The position numbers and the translations under genes were made by a program. This document shows positions 16,716-23,278 of a stretch of 29,766 bases of DNA, in pieces; position 1 is the stretch's first letter; every line of letters begins with the position of its first letter. The notes beneath the pieces are model-generated. The model was not told the DNA's origin and did no database searches. It saw only the letters and a program-made list of their open reading frames with translations. Source of the stretch: Gilichinskyi gelida (GTDB lineage Bacteria > Acidobacteriota > Thermoanaerobaculia > Gp7-AA8); the NCBI GenBank assembly GCA_038040385.1, contig JBBPII010000025.1, positions 1 to 29,766 on the forward strand, written 5' to 3'.

Positions 16716-16806
16716 GCGAGGTCTCGCGGTCTCGCGGTCTCGCGGTTGTTACGATACACGATCGATGCGAGACCCCGAGACCCCGAGACCCCGAGACCCC
16801 GAGACC
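16716..16806. repeat. inverted tandem 8-mer array (family E) between menF and ubiE
   Basis: Left side: GGTCTCGC repeated three times (16720-16743). Right side: GACCCCGA repeated four times (16771-16802), preceded by GCGA. The two arrays are inverted relative to each other, and the only unique DNA between them (about 16746-16766) contains the putative divergent promoter. The right array is translated as the N-terminus of UbiE (RDPETPRPRDPET). Confidence 0.88.
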
Positions 16807-17508
16807 ATCAAGTCGATGTTCGCCAGCATCGCTACCCGCTACGACCGCGCCAACACCGTGATGTCCGCCGGCATTCACCACTGGTGGCGGCGGCGGGCGG
16901 TGCGGCGGGCGGGGGTGCGGCGGGGCGACGCGGTGCTCGACTGCGCGACGGGGACGGGCGACCTGGCCATCGCGTTTCGGCGCGCGGTGGGGGCGGAGGG
17001 GCGGGTGGTGGGAACGGACTTCACGCCGGAGATGATCGCGCTGGCGCGGGCCAAGGCGCCGAACATCACCTTCGAAGTGGCCGACGTCACCGCGCTGCCG
17101 TACGACGACGCCTCCTTCGACGCCGCCTCCATCGCTTTCGGCATCCGCAACGTCGGCGATCCGATGAAGGGCATCGCGGAGATGGCGCGCGTGGTGCGCG
17201 GCGGCGGGCGGGTGGTGGTGGTGGAGTTCGGGAAGCCGCGGAACCGCGCCGTCCGCTGGGCCTACCAGACGTACTCCCGCCTGGCCCTTCCCCGCCTCGG
17301 CGGCGCGGTCACCGGCAAGCGCGCGGCCTACGAGTACCTGGAATTCTCGGCGGCGCGGTTTCCGTACGGCGAGGAGTTCGTGGCGCTGATGCGGCGGGCG
17401 GCGGACTTCGCCTCGATCGAGGTCGTCCCGCTCACGTTCGGGGCGGCGTACTTGTACGTCGGCGTGACGCCCACGGCCGCAGCACCTGATGCTCCGGCGT
17501 CGCGGTGA
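16765..17508 (+). CDS. ubiE: demethylmenaquinone methyltransferase UbiE/MenG
   Basis: SAM-dependent methyltransferase that completes menaquinone. Clear motifs are SMFASIATRYDRANTVMSAG, the SAM loop LDCATGTGDLAI, GTDFTPEMI, FGIRNVGD and EFGKP, and the end LTFGAAYLYVGV. Start ATG 16765 gives 247 aa, but its first 15 residues are translated repeat E; ATG 16816 (MFASIATRYD) would avoid the repeat yet seems slightly too short for the family. The last 15 residues (TPTAAAPDAPASR) are beyond the usual end and overlap the convergent HTH gene. TACGAT at 16750-16755, 9 nt before the ATG, may be the -10. Confidence 0.93.
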   Translation: MRDPETPRPRDPETIKSMFASIATRYDRANTVMSAGIHHWWRRRAVRRAGVRRGDAVLDCATGTGDLAIAFRRAVGAEGRVVGTDFTPEMIALARAKAPNITFEVADVTALPYDDASFDAASIAFGIRNVGDPMKGIAEMARVVRGGGRVVVVEFGKPRNRAVRWAYQTYSRLALPRLGGAVTGKRAAYEYLEFSAARFPYGEEFVALMRRAADFASIEVVPLTFGAAYLYVGVTPTAAAPDAPASR

Positions 17509-17758
17509 GGCTGCCGTGCGTGGTGCGGATCAACTTGCGCTGGTTGAGATGGCGCACCGCGGCCTGCACCGCGCTTTTCGACAATCCCGTCTCGTCGGCG
17601 ATCCCCTTGTGGCTCACCGTGGCGCTCCAGGAGCCGGCTTCCCGCGCCCGGCGCCAGAGGAAGAGGTAGACGGCGAAGGCGGAGGGCGACTTGTCGTGGC
17701 CGATCAGGTCGCGCATCAGGGTGTCGAGGACGTAGTCGTCGATGGCTATCGTTTTCAT
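17432..17758 (-). CDS. small winged helix-turn-helix regulator
   Basis: A 108-aa protein with one DNA-binding domain. SHKGIADETGLSKSAVQAAVRHLNQRKLI (about 52-80) is a textbook helix-turn-helix leading into a wing, preceded by a helical N-terminus. No ligand domain is present. The start ATG 17758 (MKTIAIDDYVLDTL) lies 2 bp from a perfect 8+8 palindrome, which suggests it represses itself. The open frame to GTG 17776 would translate that operator. The 3' end overlaps ubiE by 77 bp and its last residues look like drift. Target genes other than itself are unknown; the M64 gene lies upstream on the same strand. Confidence 0.8.
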   Translation of the reverse strand: MKTIAIDDYVLDTLMRDLIGHDKSPSAFAVYLFLWRRAREAGSWSATVSHKGIADETGLSKSAVQAAVRHLNQRKLIRTTHGSLTATPEHQVLRPWASRRRTSTPPRT

Positions 17759-17760
17759 AA

Positions 17761-17781
17761 CTATAGTGATCGACACTATAG
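17761..17781 (-). promoter_or_regulatory. palindromic operator/promoter of the HTH gene
   Basis: CTATAGTG-N5-CACTATAG is a perfect inverted repeat. On the minus strand it contains TATAGT (17775-17780), a good -10 whose start point would fall inside the palindrome about 9 bp before the ATG. Binding of the HTH protein here would be direct autorepression. Confidence 0.7.
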
Positions 17782-17794
17782 CATGAGGGCGCCC

Positions 17795-19195
17795 CTACCG
17801 CGCATACGCGTCGATGATCCTCTCGATCGCCTTCCGGCACACCCGGCAGAATCCCACCTCGTCCCGGGTGAACATGATGCAGTCCACCTCGGGCCGATAC
17901 AGTCCGCGCGACTCGTAGGCGGCGCCTTCGAACGCCCCGACCTTGCCGGCGTAGGTCTGCGATCCGAGGAACTTCGTCTCCCAGGCCCGCTGCTCGGTGA
18001 AGAGCTTGTCCATCACCGACTCCGGCTCGTTCGCCGCCCGGATGCGCGCCCGCTCCTTCTGCACCTCGCGGCTGTGCGCCTCGTACGTCTCCTTGTCCCA
18101 CGGCGTGGGCAGCGGGACATCCTTGTCCACCGGCCACTTCGGATGCGCGCCGTTCGCGGTGACGTTCGGCTCCCACGGCTCGGGATGCTCGGACGCGCCG
18201 CCGCTGGTGGCGTACGAGACCGGCGAGGTGTAGTACTCGTCGGCCAGCGCGGCGAAGTGGTGCCCGAACTCGTGCACGAAGATGTATTCGGCGAACGCCG
18301 AGTCGACGCACGATGTGGCCTGGTCGTTGAAGATCCCGCCGCCGCCGTACTGTTTCTCGTTGACCAGAATCTCGATGAAGTCGTACGGCGCCGACGCGGC
18401 GACGTCGCGCATGCGGTGGTCGTCGAGCGTCAGCACGTAGCGCTCGGAATCGAAGATGTTGTACTCGACGCCGGTGAGGGTGCGGCGGTCGTCGCGCGTG
18501 CGCGGCCGGTGGACGCCGCTCACCGGCTCAACCAGATCGAGCGCGCGGACGTTGAAGTCGCTCTTGCGGCTCTTGAACGGCTCGCTGGCGAAGAGCTTCC
18601 CCACCATCCGCTCCGCGTCCTTATGAAACTTCGGCAGCTCGGACTCGGTGTATCCCTCGCCGATGACCAGCAGGTCGACCTTCTCCGCCGGCGCGCCGCT
18701 CTCGATGATGCTCCAGACCCGCCCAGCCGCCTTGCGGTCTTCCGGATTGACGAAGCGCGACGACGGATCGATCAGCGTCGACCAGACCTGCTGGAACGCG
18801 CCGTCCTTGTCCCGCTTCTTGATCACGAGTTGTACCGGCTTGCGCGGCCACGGAAAGCGCACCGATTCCTGGAACGTCCCGGCGCGCGCCGCCGCCTCGT
18901 CGGTGGTCACCCACTCGCCGAATACCGAGGCGAAGCCGCGCGAGTAGATAGGCTGGTTGGTCTCGCGATCGATCACTTCGAAGAAGTAGTTGCCGAGGTT
19001 CATGGCATCGATGAGACGCGTGCGGCTGCCCGGCCACGGGCCGTCGGAGACGACCGAGTCGAGGGCGATGATCTCCTCGCCGCGATTGCCGGTGTGGAAG
19101 TAGTTCACGCGCATGGTCTTGTCGAGGAAGGTCTCGTCGAAGCGCGCCGCGAACGCATTGGTGACAAAGAGGAATGCGAGGAGCATCTTGCGCAT
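17795..19195 (-). CDS. secreted M64-family metallopeptidase
   Basis: A 466-aa protein with a signal peptide (MRKMLLAFLFVTNAFA), so it is exported. The zinc site HEFGHHFAALADEYY (from residue 308) fits the M64 (IgA peptidase) pattern, with two His, the catalytic Glu and a downstream Asp as third ligand. Upstream, DLLVIGEGYTESELPKFHKDAERM and FNVRALDLVEPVSG are also family-like. The region before about residue 160 is beta-rich and probably an M64 N-terminal domain. Four Cys (296, and the last three near the C-terminus in CIMF and CRVCRK) may form disulfides. The substrate is unknown. A TACAAT box 6 nt before the ATG suggests a leaderless message. It is divergent from the VWA gene. Confidence 0.9.
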   Translation of the reverse strand: MRKMLLAFLFVTNAFAARFDETFLDKTMRVNYFHTGNRGEEIIALDSVVSDGPWPGSRTRLIDAMNLGNYFFEVIDRETNQPIYSRGFASVFGEWVTTDEAAARAGTFQESVRFPWPRKPVQLVIKKRDKDGAFQQVWSTLIDPSSRFVNPEDRKAAGRVWSIIESGAPAEKVDLLVIGEGYTESELPKFHKDAERMVGKLFASEPFKSRKSDFNVRALDLVEPVSGVHRPRTRDDRRTLTGVEYNIFDSERYVLTLDDHRMRDVAASAPYDFIEILVNEKQYGGGGIFNDQATSCVDSAFAEYIFVHEFGHHFAALADEYYTSPVSYATSGGASEHPEPWEPNVTANGAHPKWPVDKDVPLPTPWDKETYEAHSREVQKERARIRAANEPESVMDKLFTEQRAWETKFLGSQTYAGKVGAFEGAAYESRGLYRPEVDCIMFTRDEVGFCRVCRKAIERIIDAYAR

Positions 19196-19201
19196 CGGGC
19201 G

Positions 19202-19207
19202 ATTGTA
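19202..19207 (-). promoter_or_regulatory. -10 box just before the M64 gene
   Basis: TACAAT ends 6 nt before the ATG at 19195, the same layout as menB. A GGTGAC at 19225-19230, 17 bp upstream, could serve as a weak -35 and overlaps the end of repeat B. No Shine-Dalgarno sequence lies between. Confidence 0.45.
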
Positions 19208-19224
19208 AACTCGGGGCTGCCGGT

Positions 19225-19328
19225 GTCACCCCGAGCGTGAGCGAGGGGCCTGTGGGGACGGGCGGCGCGCACACCGTGACCAGCGCGCCACCCGCCCACA
19301 CAGGTCCCTCGCTCACGCTCGGGATGAC
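19225..19328. repeat. 104-bp palindromic repeat family B between M64 and VWA genes
   Basis: Starts GTCACCCCGAGCGTGAGCGA and ends CGCTCACGCTCGGGATGAC; arms of about 45 bp are nearly perfect inverted copies. It matches the copy in menD in length and arms but differs in the centre. The last five bases contain the ATG used by the VWA gene. Confidence 0.9.
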
Positions 19329-20364
19329 ATCTCGAACGCTCTTCTGCCTTCTCCTCGCCACCGCCGCGTACGCGCAAGTCAAAGAGCAGATCACCGTCGA
19401 GCGCATCCTCATCGACGCCCGCGTGACCAACGCCAGCGGCGACCCAATCCTCGGCCTGAAGCCCGACGACTTCCAGGTGCGCATCGACGGCAAGGCGGCG
19501 ACCGTCGAGTCGGTCGAATGGATCCCGGAGACCACCCTGGCGCGCGATCTGGCGAACATCGACGCGCCGCCGCCGGCGGAGGTGAACACCTCGATCGATC
19601 AGCCGGCGCCGCGCGGCCGGCTGCTGGTCTTCTTCTTCCAGACCGACTTCGCGCGCGAGCCGTCGCGGATCATCGGGCAGCAGCACATCCTGGTCACCGC
19701 GGATAAATGGCTGGACTGGATCGAGGAGGACGACCGCGTCGCCGTCTTCTCCTTCGACTCGCACATGAAGTTCCACCTCGACTTCACCGGCGACAAGCAG
19801 CGCATCCGCGACGCCATGGTGCGCGCGCTGTACATCGAGGAGCCGCTGCCGCCGCGCATGGTGCCGATGCCGTCGCTGGCCAAGCGGATGGACCGCGAGG
19901 AGATGCGCAAGGCGTACAGCCCCGAGGCGGCGCTGATCATCATCGGCAACGCGCTGCGCTCCATCCCCGGACCGAAATCGCTAATCCTCTTCGGCTGGGG
20001 GATGGGACGCTGGATTCCCGGCGTCGGCGTCTTCATGGAGCCGAAGTACGCCGGCGCGCGCTACGTGCTGGAGCGCGCGCGGGTCAGCGTCTTCTCCATC
20101 GACTTCACGCAGGCCGATGCGCACACGCTTTCGGCGGGACTGACCAAGGCGGCCGAGGACACCGGCGGCTTCTACGCGTCGACGTTCCGCTTTCCGCAGA
20201 TCGCTCTCGACCGGCTGCAGCGCACGCTCTCCGGACACTACGAGCTCGAAGTGCGCAAGCCGGAGACGAAAGTGCGCGGTGCGCACTCCATCGAGGTCGC
20301 GGTGCCGAAGCGGCGCAACGCGAACGTGATGGCGCGGACGTCGTACGTCGATTCCAGCGAGTAG
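19324..20364 (+). CDS. secreted VWA-domain protein (VWFA-related acidobacterial type)
   Basis: A 346-aa protein with a signal peptide (MTSRTLFCLLLATAAYA). The segment VERILIDARVTNASGDPILGLKPDDFQVRIDGK matches the opening of the VWFA-related acidobacterial family. It is followed by a von Willebrand A-like fold with LLVFFFQTDFA, FSFDSHMKFHLDFTGDKQRIRDAM and a beta-rich end HYELEVRKPETKVRGAHSIEVAVPKR. The strict MIDAS DxSxS is not seen (FFFQTDFA instead), so metal binding is doubtful. The function is unknown, probably protein binding at the cell surface. Start ATG 19324 is supplied by the end of repeat B; frames further upstream only translate the repeat. Confidence 0.85.
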   Translation: MTSRTLFCLLLATAAYAQVKEQITVERILIDARVTNASGDPILGLKPDDFQVRIDGKAATVESVEWIPETTLARDLANIDAPPPAEVNTSIDQPAPRGRLLVFFFQTDFAREPSRIIGQQHILVTADKWLDWIEEDDRVAVFSFDSHMKFHLDFTGDKQRIRDAMVRALYIEEPLPPRMVPMPSLAKRMDREEMRKAYSPEAALIIIGNALRSIPGPKSLILFGWGMGRWIPGVGVFMEPKYAGARYVLERARVSVFSIDFTQADAHTLSAGLTKAAEDTGGFYASTFRFPQIALDRLQRTLSGHYELEVRKPETKVRGAHSIEVAVPKRRNANVMARTSYVDSSE

Positions 20365-20376
20365 CGCGGCCGTGTC

Positions 20377-20459
20377 GTAGGGGCGCGCAGCAGCGCGCCC
20401 GGTACCTCGGTCGGCGTCTCGGTCGCCGGAGTACAGGGCGCGCTGCTGCGCGCCCCTAC
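20377..20459. repeat. palindromic repeat family C
   Basis: Two perfect 24-bp inverted arms (20377-20400 and 20436-20459), beginning GTAGGGGCGCGC and ending GCGCGCCCCTAC, flank a 35-bp loop. It fills the gap between the VWA and YjdF-like genes. It may act as a terminator-like structure, although no T-run follows. The left arm recurs at 29653-29676. Confidence 0.92.
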
Positions 20460-20476
20460 AACGTACACTGGCCCGC

Positions 20477-21088
20477 GTGCTCCAGCGCACGCTCCTCGCG
20501 CTCTTCGCCCTGGTCTTCATCTGGTCGGCCATCCGGCCGCATGACTACCTGACCTGGGCCCTCGAAGTCTTCCCCGCGGTCATCGGTCTCGTGCTGCTCA
20601 TCGCCACGCGGCGGAGCTTCCCGCTCACCCCGCTGCTCTACGCGCTGATCTTCCTGCACGCGGTGATCCTCGTGGTCGGTGGGCACTACACGTACGCCGA
20701 GGTGCCGCTGGGGACGTGGGCGCGCGACGCGTTCGGGCTGGCGCGCAATCACTACGACCGCGTCGGGCATTTCGCGCAGGGCTTCGTGCCGGCCATGCTC
20801 GCGCGGGAGATCCTCGTCCGCCGCAACGCAGTGCGCGGACGCGGATGGCTCTACTTCATCGTGGTGTCGATCTGTCTGGCGGTCAGCGCGGCGTACGAGT
20901 TGCTCGAGTGGTCGGTCTCCGCCGCCACCGGCTCAAAAGGCGACGCATTCCTCGGCACGCAGGGCGACGTCTGGGACACGCAGAAGGACATGGCGCTGGC
21001 GCTCCTCGGCGCGATTACGGCCCCCCTCCTCCTGGGCCGGCTCCACGATCGGCAACTGGCACGCCTCGGCGGCCCCGAAAATCGGTGA
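20477..21088 (+). CDS. YjdF/DUF2238-type inner membrane protein
   Basis: A 203-aa protein with about six hydrophobic segments. The conserved DUF2238 features are present: HYTYAEVP, NHYDRVGHFAQGFVPAMLAREIL, YELLEWSVSAATG and FLGTQGDVWDTQKDMALALLGA. The biochemical role of the family is not known. The start is GTG 20477, just after repeat C; there is no in-frame ATG nearby. The 3' end overlaps the convergent small membrane protein gene by 74 bp. Confidence 0.88.
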   Translation: MLQRTLLALFALVFIWSAIRPHDYLTWALEVFPAVIGLVLLIATRRSFPLTPLLYALIFLHAVILVVGGHYTYAEVPLGTWARDAFGLARNHYDRVGHFAQGFVPAMLAREILVRRNAVRGRGWLYFIVVSICLAVSAAYELLEWSVSAATGSKGDAFLGTQGDVWDTQKDMALALLGAITAPLLLGRLHDRQLARLGGPENR

Positions 21089-21404
21089 GCGCCCACAGCA
21101 CGATCATCAGGATTCCGACCGCGACGTAGAAGTTGCGCGAGTTCACGCCGCGCGAGAAGTTCGCGATCCACGGCAGCAGAATGAGGAGGATCGCCAACAC
21201 CAGCTCGATCGCGCCGTGCACCGGCAGGCGGACGAACTTCATCTGCGTCAGAAGCGCGAGGACGAAGAGGACGGCGGCGAAGATGTAGCACAAGCGTTCC
21301 TGCCGGCTGCCTCGGAAGCCGGCGACCGACGGTCCGATGGCCAGGATGATGGCGAGCGCGTAGTCGAGAATGCCGTGCGAGACGGCGCCGATCGAGCGAG
21401 TCAT
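21015..21404 (-). CDS. small four-helix membrane protein, SPW-repeat-like
   Basis: A 129-aa protein with four hydrophobic segments, two pairs each ending in a polar turn (ILDYALAIILAIGPSVAGF and ILLILLPWIANF). The LLPW turn recalls the SPW repeat family, but the match is loose. The start ATG 21404 overlaps the stop of the upstream MBL gene in ATGA, so the two are translated together. The last 20 or so residues (GRRGVPVADRGAGPGGGGP) are soluble, look unselected, and lie in the overlap with the YjdF-like gene. Confidence 0.7.
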   Translation of the reverse strand: MTRSIGAVSHGILDYALAIILAIGPSVAGFRGSRQERLCYIFAAVLFVLALLTQMKFVRLPVHGAIELVLAILLILLPWIANFSRGVNSRNFYVAVGILMIVLWALTDFRGRRGVPVADRGAGPGGGGP

Positions 21405-22456
21405 GGCAGGTCACGTCCTTCGCCGTTCTCGAGGATCACGAAGTTCGGATTCCCCTTCGCGGCCAGCGCCGATTGTAAATCGCGCAGCGGCTCGTCGAAG
21501 CCGTCGTCTCCCAAGGCGAACGTGCCGTAGTGCATCGGGATGCTGGTGCGCGCGCGCAGCGCGGCGTGCGCGTCAACGGCCTGCGCCGGATCGATGTGCG
21601 CGGGCTGCATGAACCATCGCGGCAGGTACGCGCCGATCGGCAGCAGCGCGACGCGGATGGGGTCGAAGCGCGCGCCGATCTCCGCGAAGTGCGCGCCCCA
21701 TCCGGTGTCGCCGGCAAAGTAGGCGTTGCCGGAGGGGCCGCTGATGACGAAGCCGCCCCACAGGTTGCGGTCGCGATCGGAGATCCCGCGCGCGCAGAAG
21801 TGCCGCGCGGGGACCAGTGTGGCGGCGGCCGCTCCGGCCGCCGGGTGGCCGGGAGCGGCCACCCCTACACTCTGCCACCAATCGAGCTCGATGGCGCCAT
21901 CGATGCCGTGGCGACGCATCAGCGCGCCGTTGCCGAGCGCGGTGATGATGCGCGGGCGGTCGCGCTGCTGGAGGCGCAACAGGGTGGGGATGTCGAGATG
22001 GTCGTAGTGGTTGTGGCTGACGACGACGACGTCGATGGGCGGCAGGTCGTCGAAGCGGATGCCGGGCGGGCGGTGGCGGCGCGGTCCGGCGAAGGAGACG
22101 GGCGAAGTGCGGTCCGACCAGATCGGATCGGTGAGGATGTTGAGGTCGTCCATCTGAATCAGCAGCGTGGCGTGATTGATGAAGGTGACCCGCATCCGCC
22201 CACCACCCACCCGCCGCGGCGGCGGCGGTCCGGGCGCCGCGTCAACCCATCCCGGCCAGAAGCCGCGGTCGCGCGTGAGCTGCCACTTGAGGAACGAGCC
22301 CTGACGCTCTTGCTCACGATTTCGGAATCGCTTTCCGTCGAAATGGTCGCTGCCGGGGCCGTGATAGTGCGGCGCGGCGAGGAAGTTGCGCTCGACGGCC
22401 ACCGCCGCGGCGGCGACGGCGGCGCTGATGACGGCGGTCTTCACGGCTCGGCGCAT
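21401..22456 (-). CDS. metallo-beta-lactamase-fold hydrolase, NAPE-PLD/UlaG-like
   Basis: A 351-aa protein with a hydrophobic N-terminus (MRRAVKTAVISAAVAAAAVAV) that is a signal or anchor. The metal site is HNHYDHLD (148-155), with later ligands in PARHF, FAGDTGW and MHYGTF, as in NAPE-hydrolysing phospholipase D-like enzymes. WWQS and RDRNLWGGFVI are also typical of that group. The substrate is not predictable; a lipid phosphodiester is a guess. Residues about 198-212 (GVAAPGHPAAGAAAA) come from palindromic element G (21816-21871). It is divergent from the PF06475-type gene with only 19 bp between starts. Confidence 0.9.
   Translation of the reverse strand: MRRAVKTAVISAAVAAAAVAVERNFLAAPHYHGPGSDHFDGKRFRNREQERQGSFLKWQLTRDRGFWPGWVDAAPGPPPPRRVGGGRMRVTFINHATLLIQMDDLNILTDPIWSDRTSPVSFAGPRRHRPPGIRFDDLPPIDVVVVSHNHYDHLDIPTLLRLQQRDRPRIITALGNGALMRRHGIDGAIELDWWQSVGVAAPGHPAAGAAAATLVPARHFCARGISDRDRNLWGGFVISGPSGNAYFAGDTGWGAHFAEIGARFDPIRVALLPIGAYLPRWFMQPAHIDPAQAVDAHAALRARTSIPMHYGTFALGDDGFDEPLRDLQSALAAKGNPNFVILENGEGRDLP
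21816..21871. repeat. 56-bp palindromic element inside the MBL gene (family G)
   Basis: It begins AGTGTGGCGG and ends CCCCTACACT, with GGCGGCCGCTCCGGCCGCC and GGTGGCCGGGAGCGGCCACC as inner palindromes. It replaces the short loop normally found between WWQS and the PARHF metal ligand. Confidence 0.75.
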
Positions 22457-22475
22457 CGGGCGCTATCTTGGGCGG
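22457..22475. promoter_or_regulatory. 19-bp divergent gap between MBL and PF06475-type genes
   Basis: The plus strand has TATCTT (22463-22468), 7 nt before the ATG at 22476. The minus strand has the CAAGAT-like complement in the same place, 8 nt before the ATG at 22456. There is no room for a Shine-Dalgarno on either side, so both may be leaderless. Confidence 0.4.
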
Positions 22476-23015
22476 ATGGAATTCGTCTGGCAAGCGTGGG
22501 AAGGCTTCGGCGCGGAGTACGTCGACGTTGAAGGCACCGAAGCAAACGGGACATTCATCCGCGTCATTCTCGACAAACCTCTCCGCGTCGACTACGCCGT
22601 GCGATGGGACGCCGACTGGCGCACTCTCTACGTCGAGGTCCGCTGCGGCCGCCGCCGCATCGCGCTCGACACTCTCCCGCCCGGCTGCATCGACGTCGAC
22701 ATCATGGCGGTGACGTTCACCAACACCCTGCCGATCCACCGCCTCCGCCTCCCCATCGGCGAGTCACGCGAGATCCGCGCTGCGTTCATCACCGTCCCCG
22801 AGCTCGAGGTCCAGGTCGCCCGCCAGCGCTACACCCGCCTCGCCGAGAACGAGTACCGCTACGAGGGTGTGGACACCGGCTTCACCGCCGTGCTCACCGT
22901 CGACGGCGGCGGCATCGTGGTCGATTACCCGCAACTCTCACGGCGTGTTATCCTTCCGCCCCTCGGAAATAGCGAGGAAACGCGGTTCGTTGACAAGAAT
23001 CCCATAGGCGCTTAG
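22476..23015 (+). CDS. PF06475 (DUF1089) putative glycolipid-binding protein
   Basis: A 179-aa protein with no signal peptide. It follows the DUF1089 layout: WQAWEGFGAEYVDVEG, RVDYAVRWDADWRTLYVEV, LDTLPPGCIDVDIMAVTFTNTLPIHRL, QRYTRLAENEYRYEG and VVDYPQLSRRV. The family name comes from structure-based guesses, so the role is uncertain. Start ATG 22476 fits the family. The last 15 residues (NSEETRFVDKNPIGA) are not conserved, and the stop TAG falls at U8-A9-G10 of the tRNA-Val gene, a 10-nt overlap. Confidence 0.85.
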   Translation: MEFVWQAWEGFGAEYVDVEGTEANGTFIRVILDKPLRVDYAVRWDADWRTLYVEVRCGRRRIALDTLPPGCIDVDIMAVTFTNTLPIHRLRLPIGESREIRAAFITVPELEVQVARQRYTRLAENEYRYEGVDTGFTAVLTVDGGGIVVDYPQLSRRVILPPLGNSEETRFVDKNPIGA

Positions 23016-23081
23016 CTCAGTTGGTAGAGCATCACCTTCACACGGTGGGGGTCAGCGGTTCGAGTCCGCTAGCGCCTACCA
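23006..23081 (+). tRNA. tRNA-Val (anticodon CAC)
   Basis: A complete cloverleaf: acceptor AGGCGCT/AGCGCCT (7 bp), D stem GCTC/GAGC, anticodon stem TCACC/GGTGG with loop TTCACAC (anticodon CAC at 23039-23041), T stem AGCGG/CCGCT with loop TTCGAGT, and an encoded ACCA end. The 5' end overlaps the upstream coding region by 10 nt. A lower-G+C gene cassette starts about 200 bp downstream, the usual place for island integration, but I found no second copy of the tRNA 3' end in the window. Confidence 0.97.
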
Positions 23082-23094
23082 ATACAACTTCCTG

Positions 23095-23126
23095 ACGCCG
23101 CTCACGTTAGCGAGACCGAACGGCGT
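23095..23126 (+). terminator. hairpin downstream of tRNA-Val
   Basis: ACGCCG and CGGCGT pair around an inner CGCT/AGCG stem, followed by TTTCGTT. It may end the tRNA transcript, but the T-run is poor. From here to the next gene's stop at 23279 I see no coding or recombinase remnant that I can support. Confidence 0.35.
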
Positions 23127-23278
23127 TTCGTTGATGCTTCTGACCTCCAGGTGTTCACGCATGTGTTCACTGGGTCGGCGTTGGGTCCGGTACGGGAACG
23201 GATAGCCGAGCGCAGTAATCCCTGACCTGCTCGCGATCCCCTCGCGTCCATCGTGAATCCTATAGGCAGCCGCTGTCT

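Noticed and set aside
16716..16806. Possible CRISPR-like array
   Set aside because: Units are 8 bp with no spacers and the two halves are inverted; this is a tandem/inverted repeat, not CRISPR.
17787..17797. GGCGCCCCTAC resembling the end of repeat C at the M64 stop codon
   Set aside because: The match is too short and there is no partner arm, so chance is likely in this base composition.
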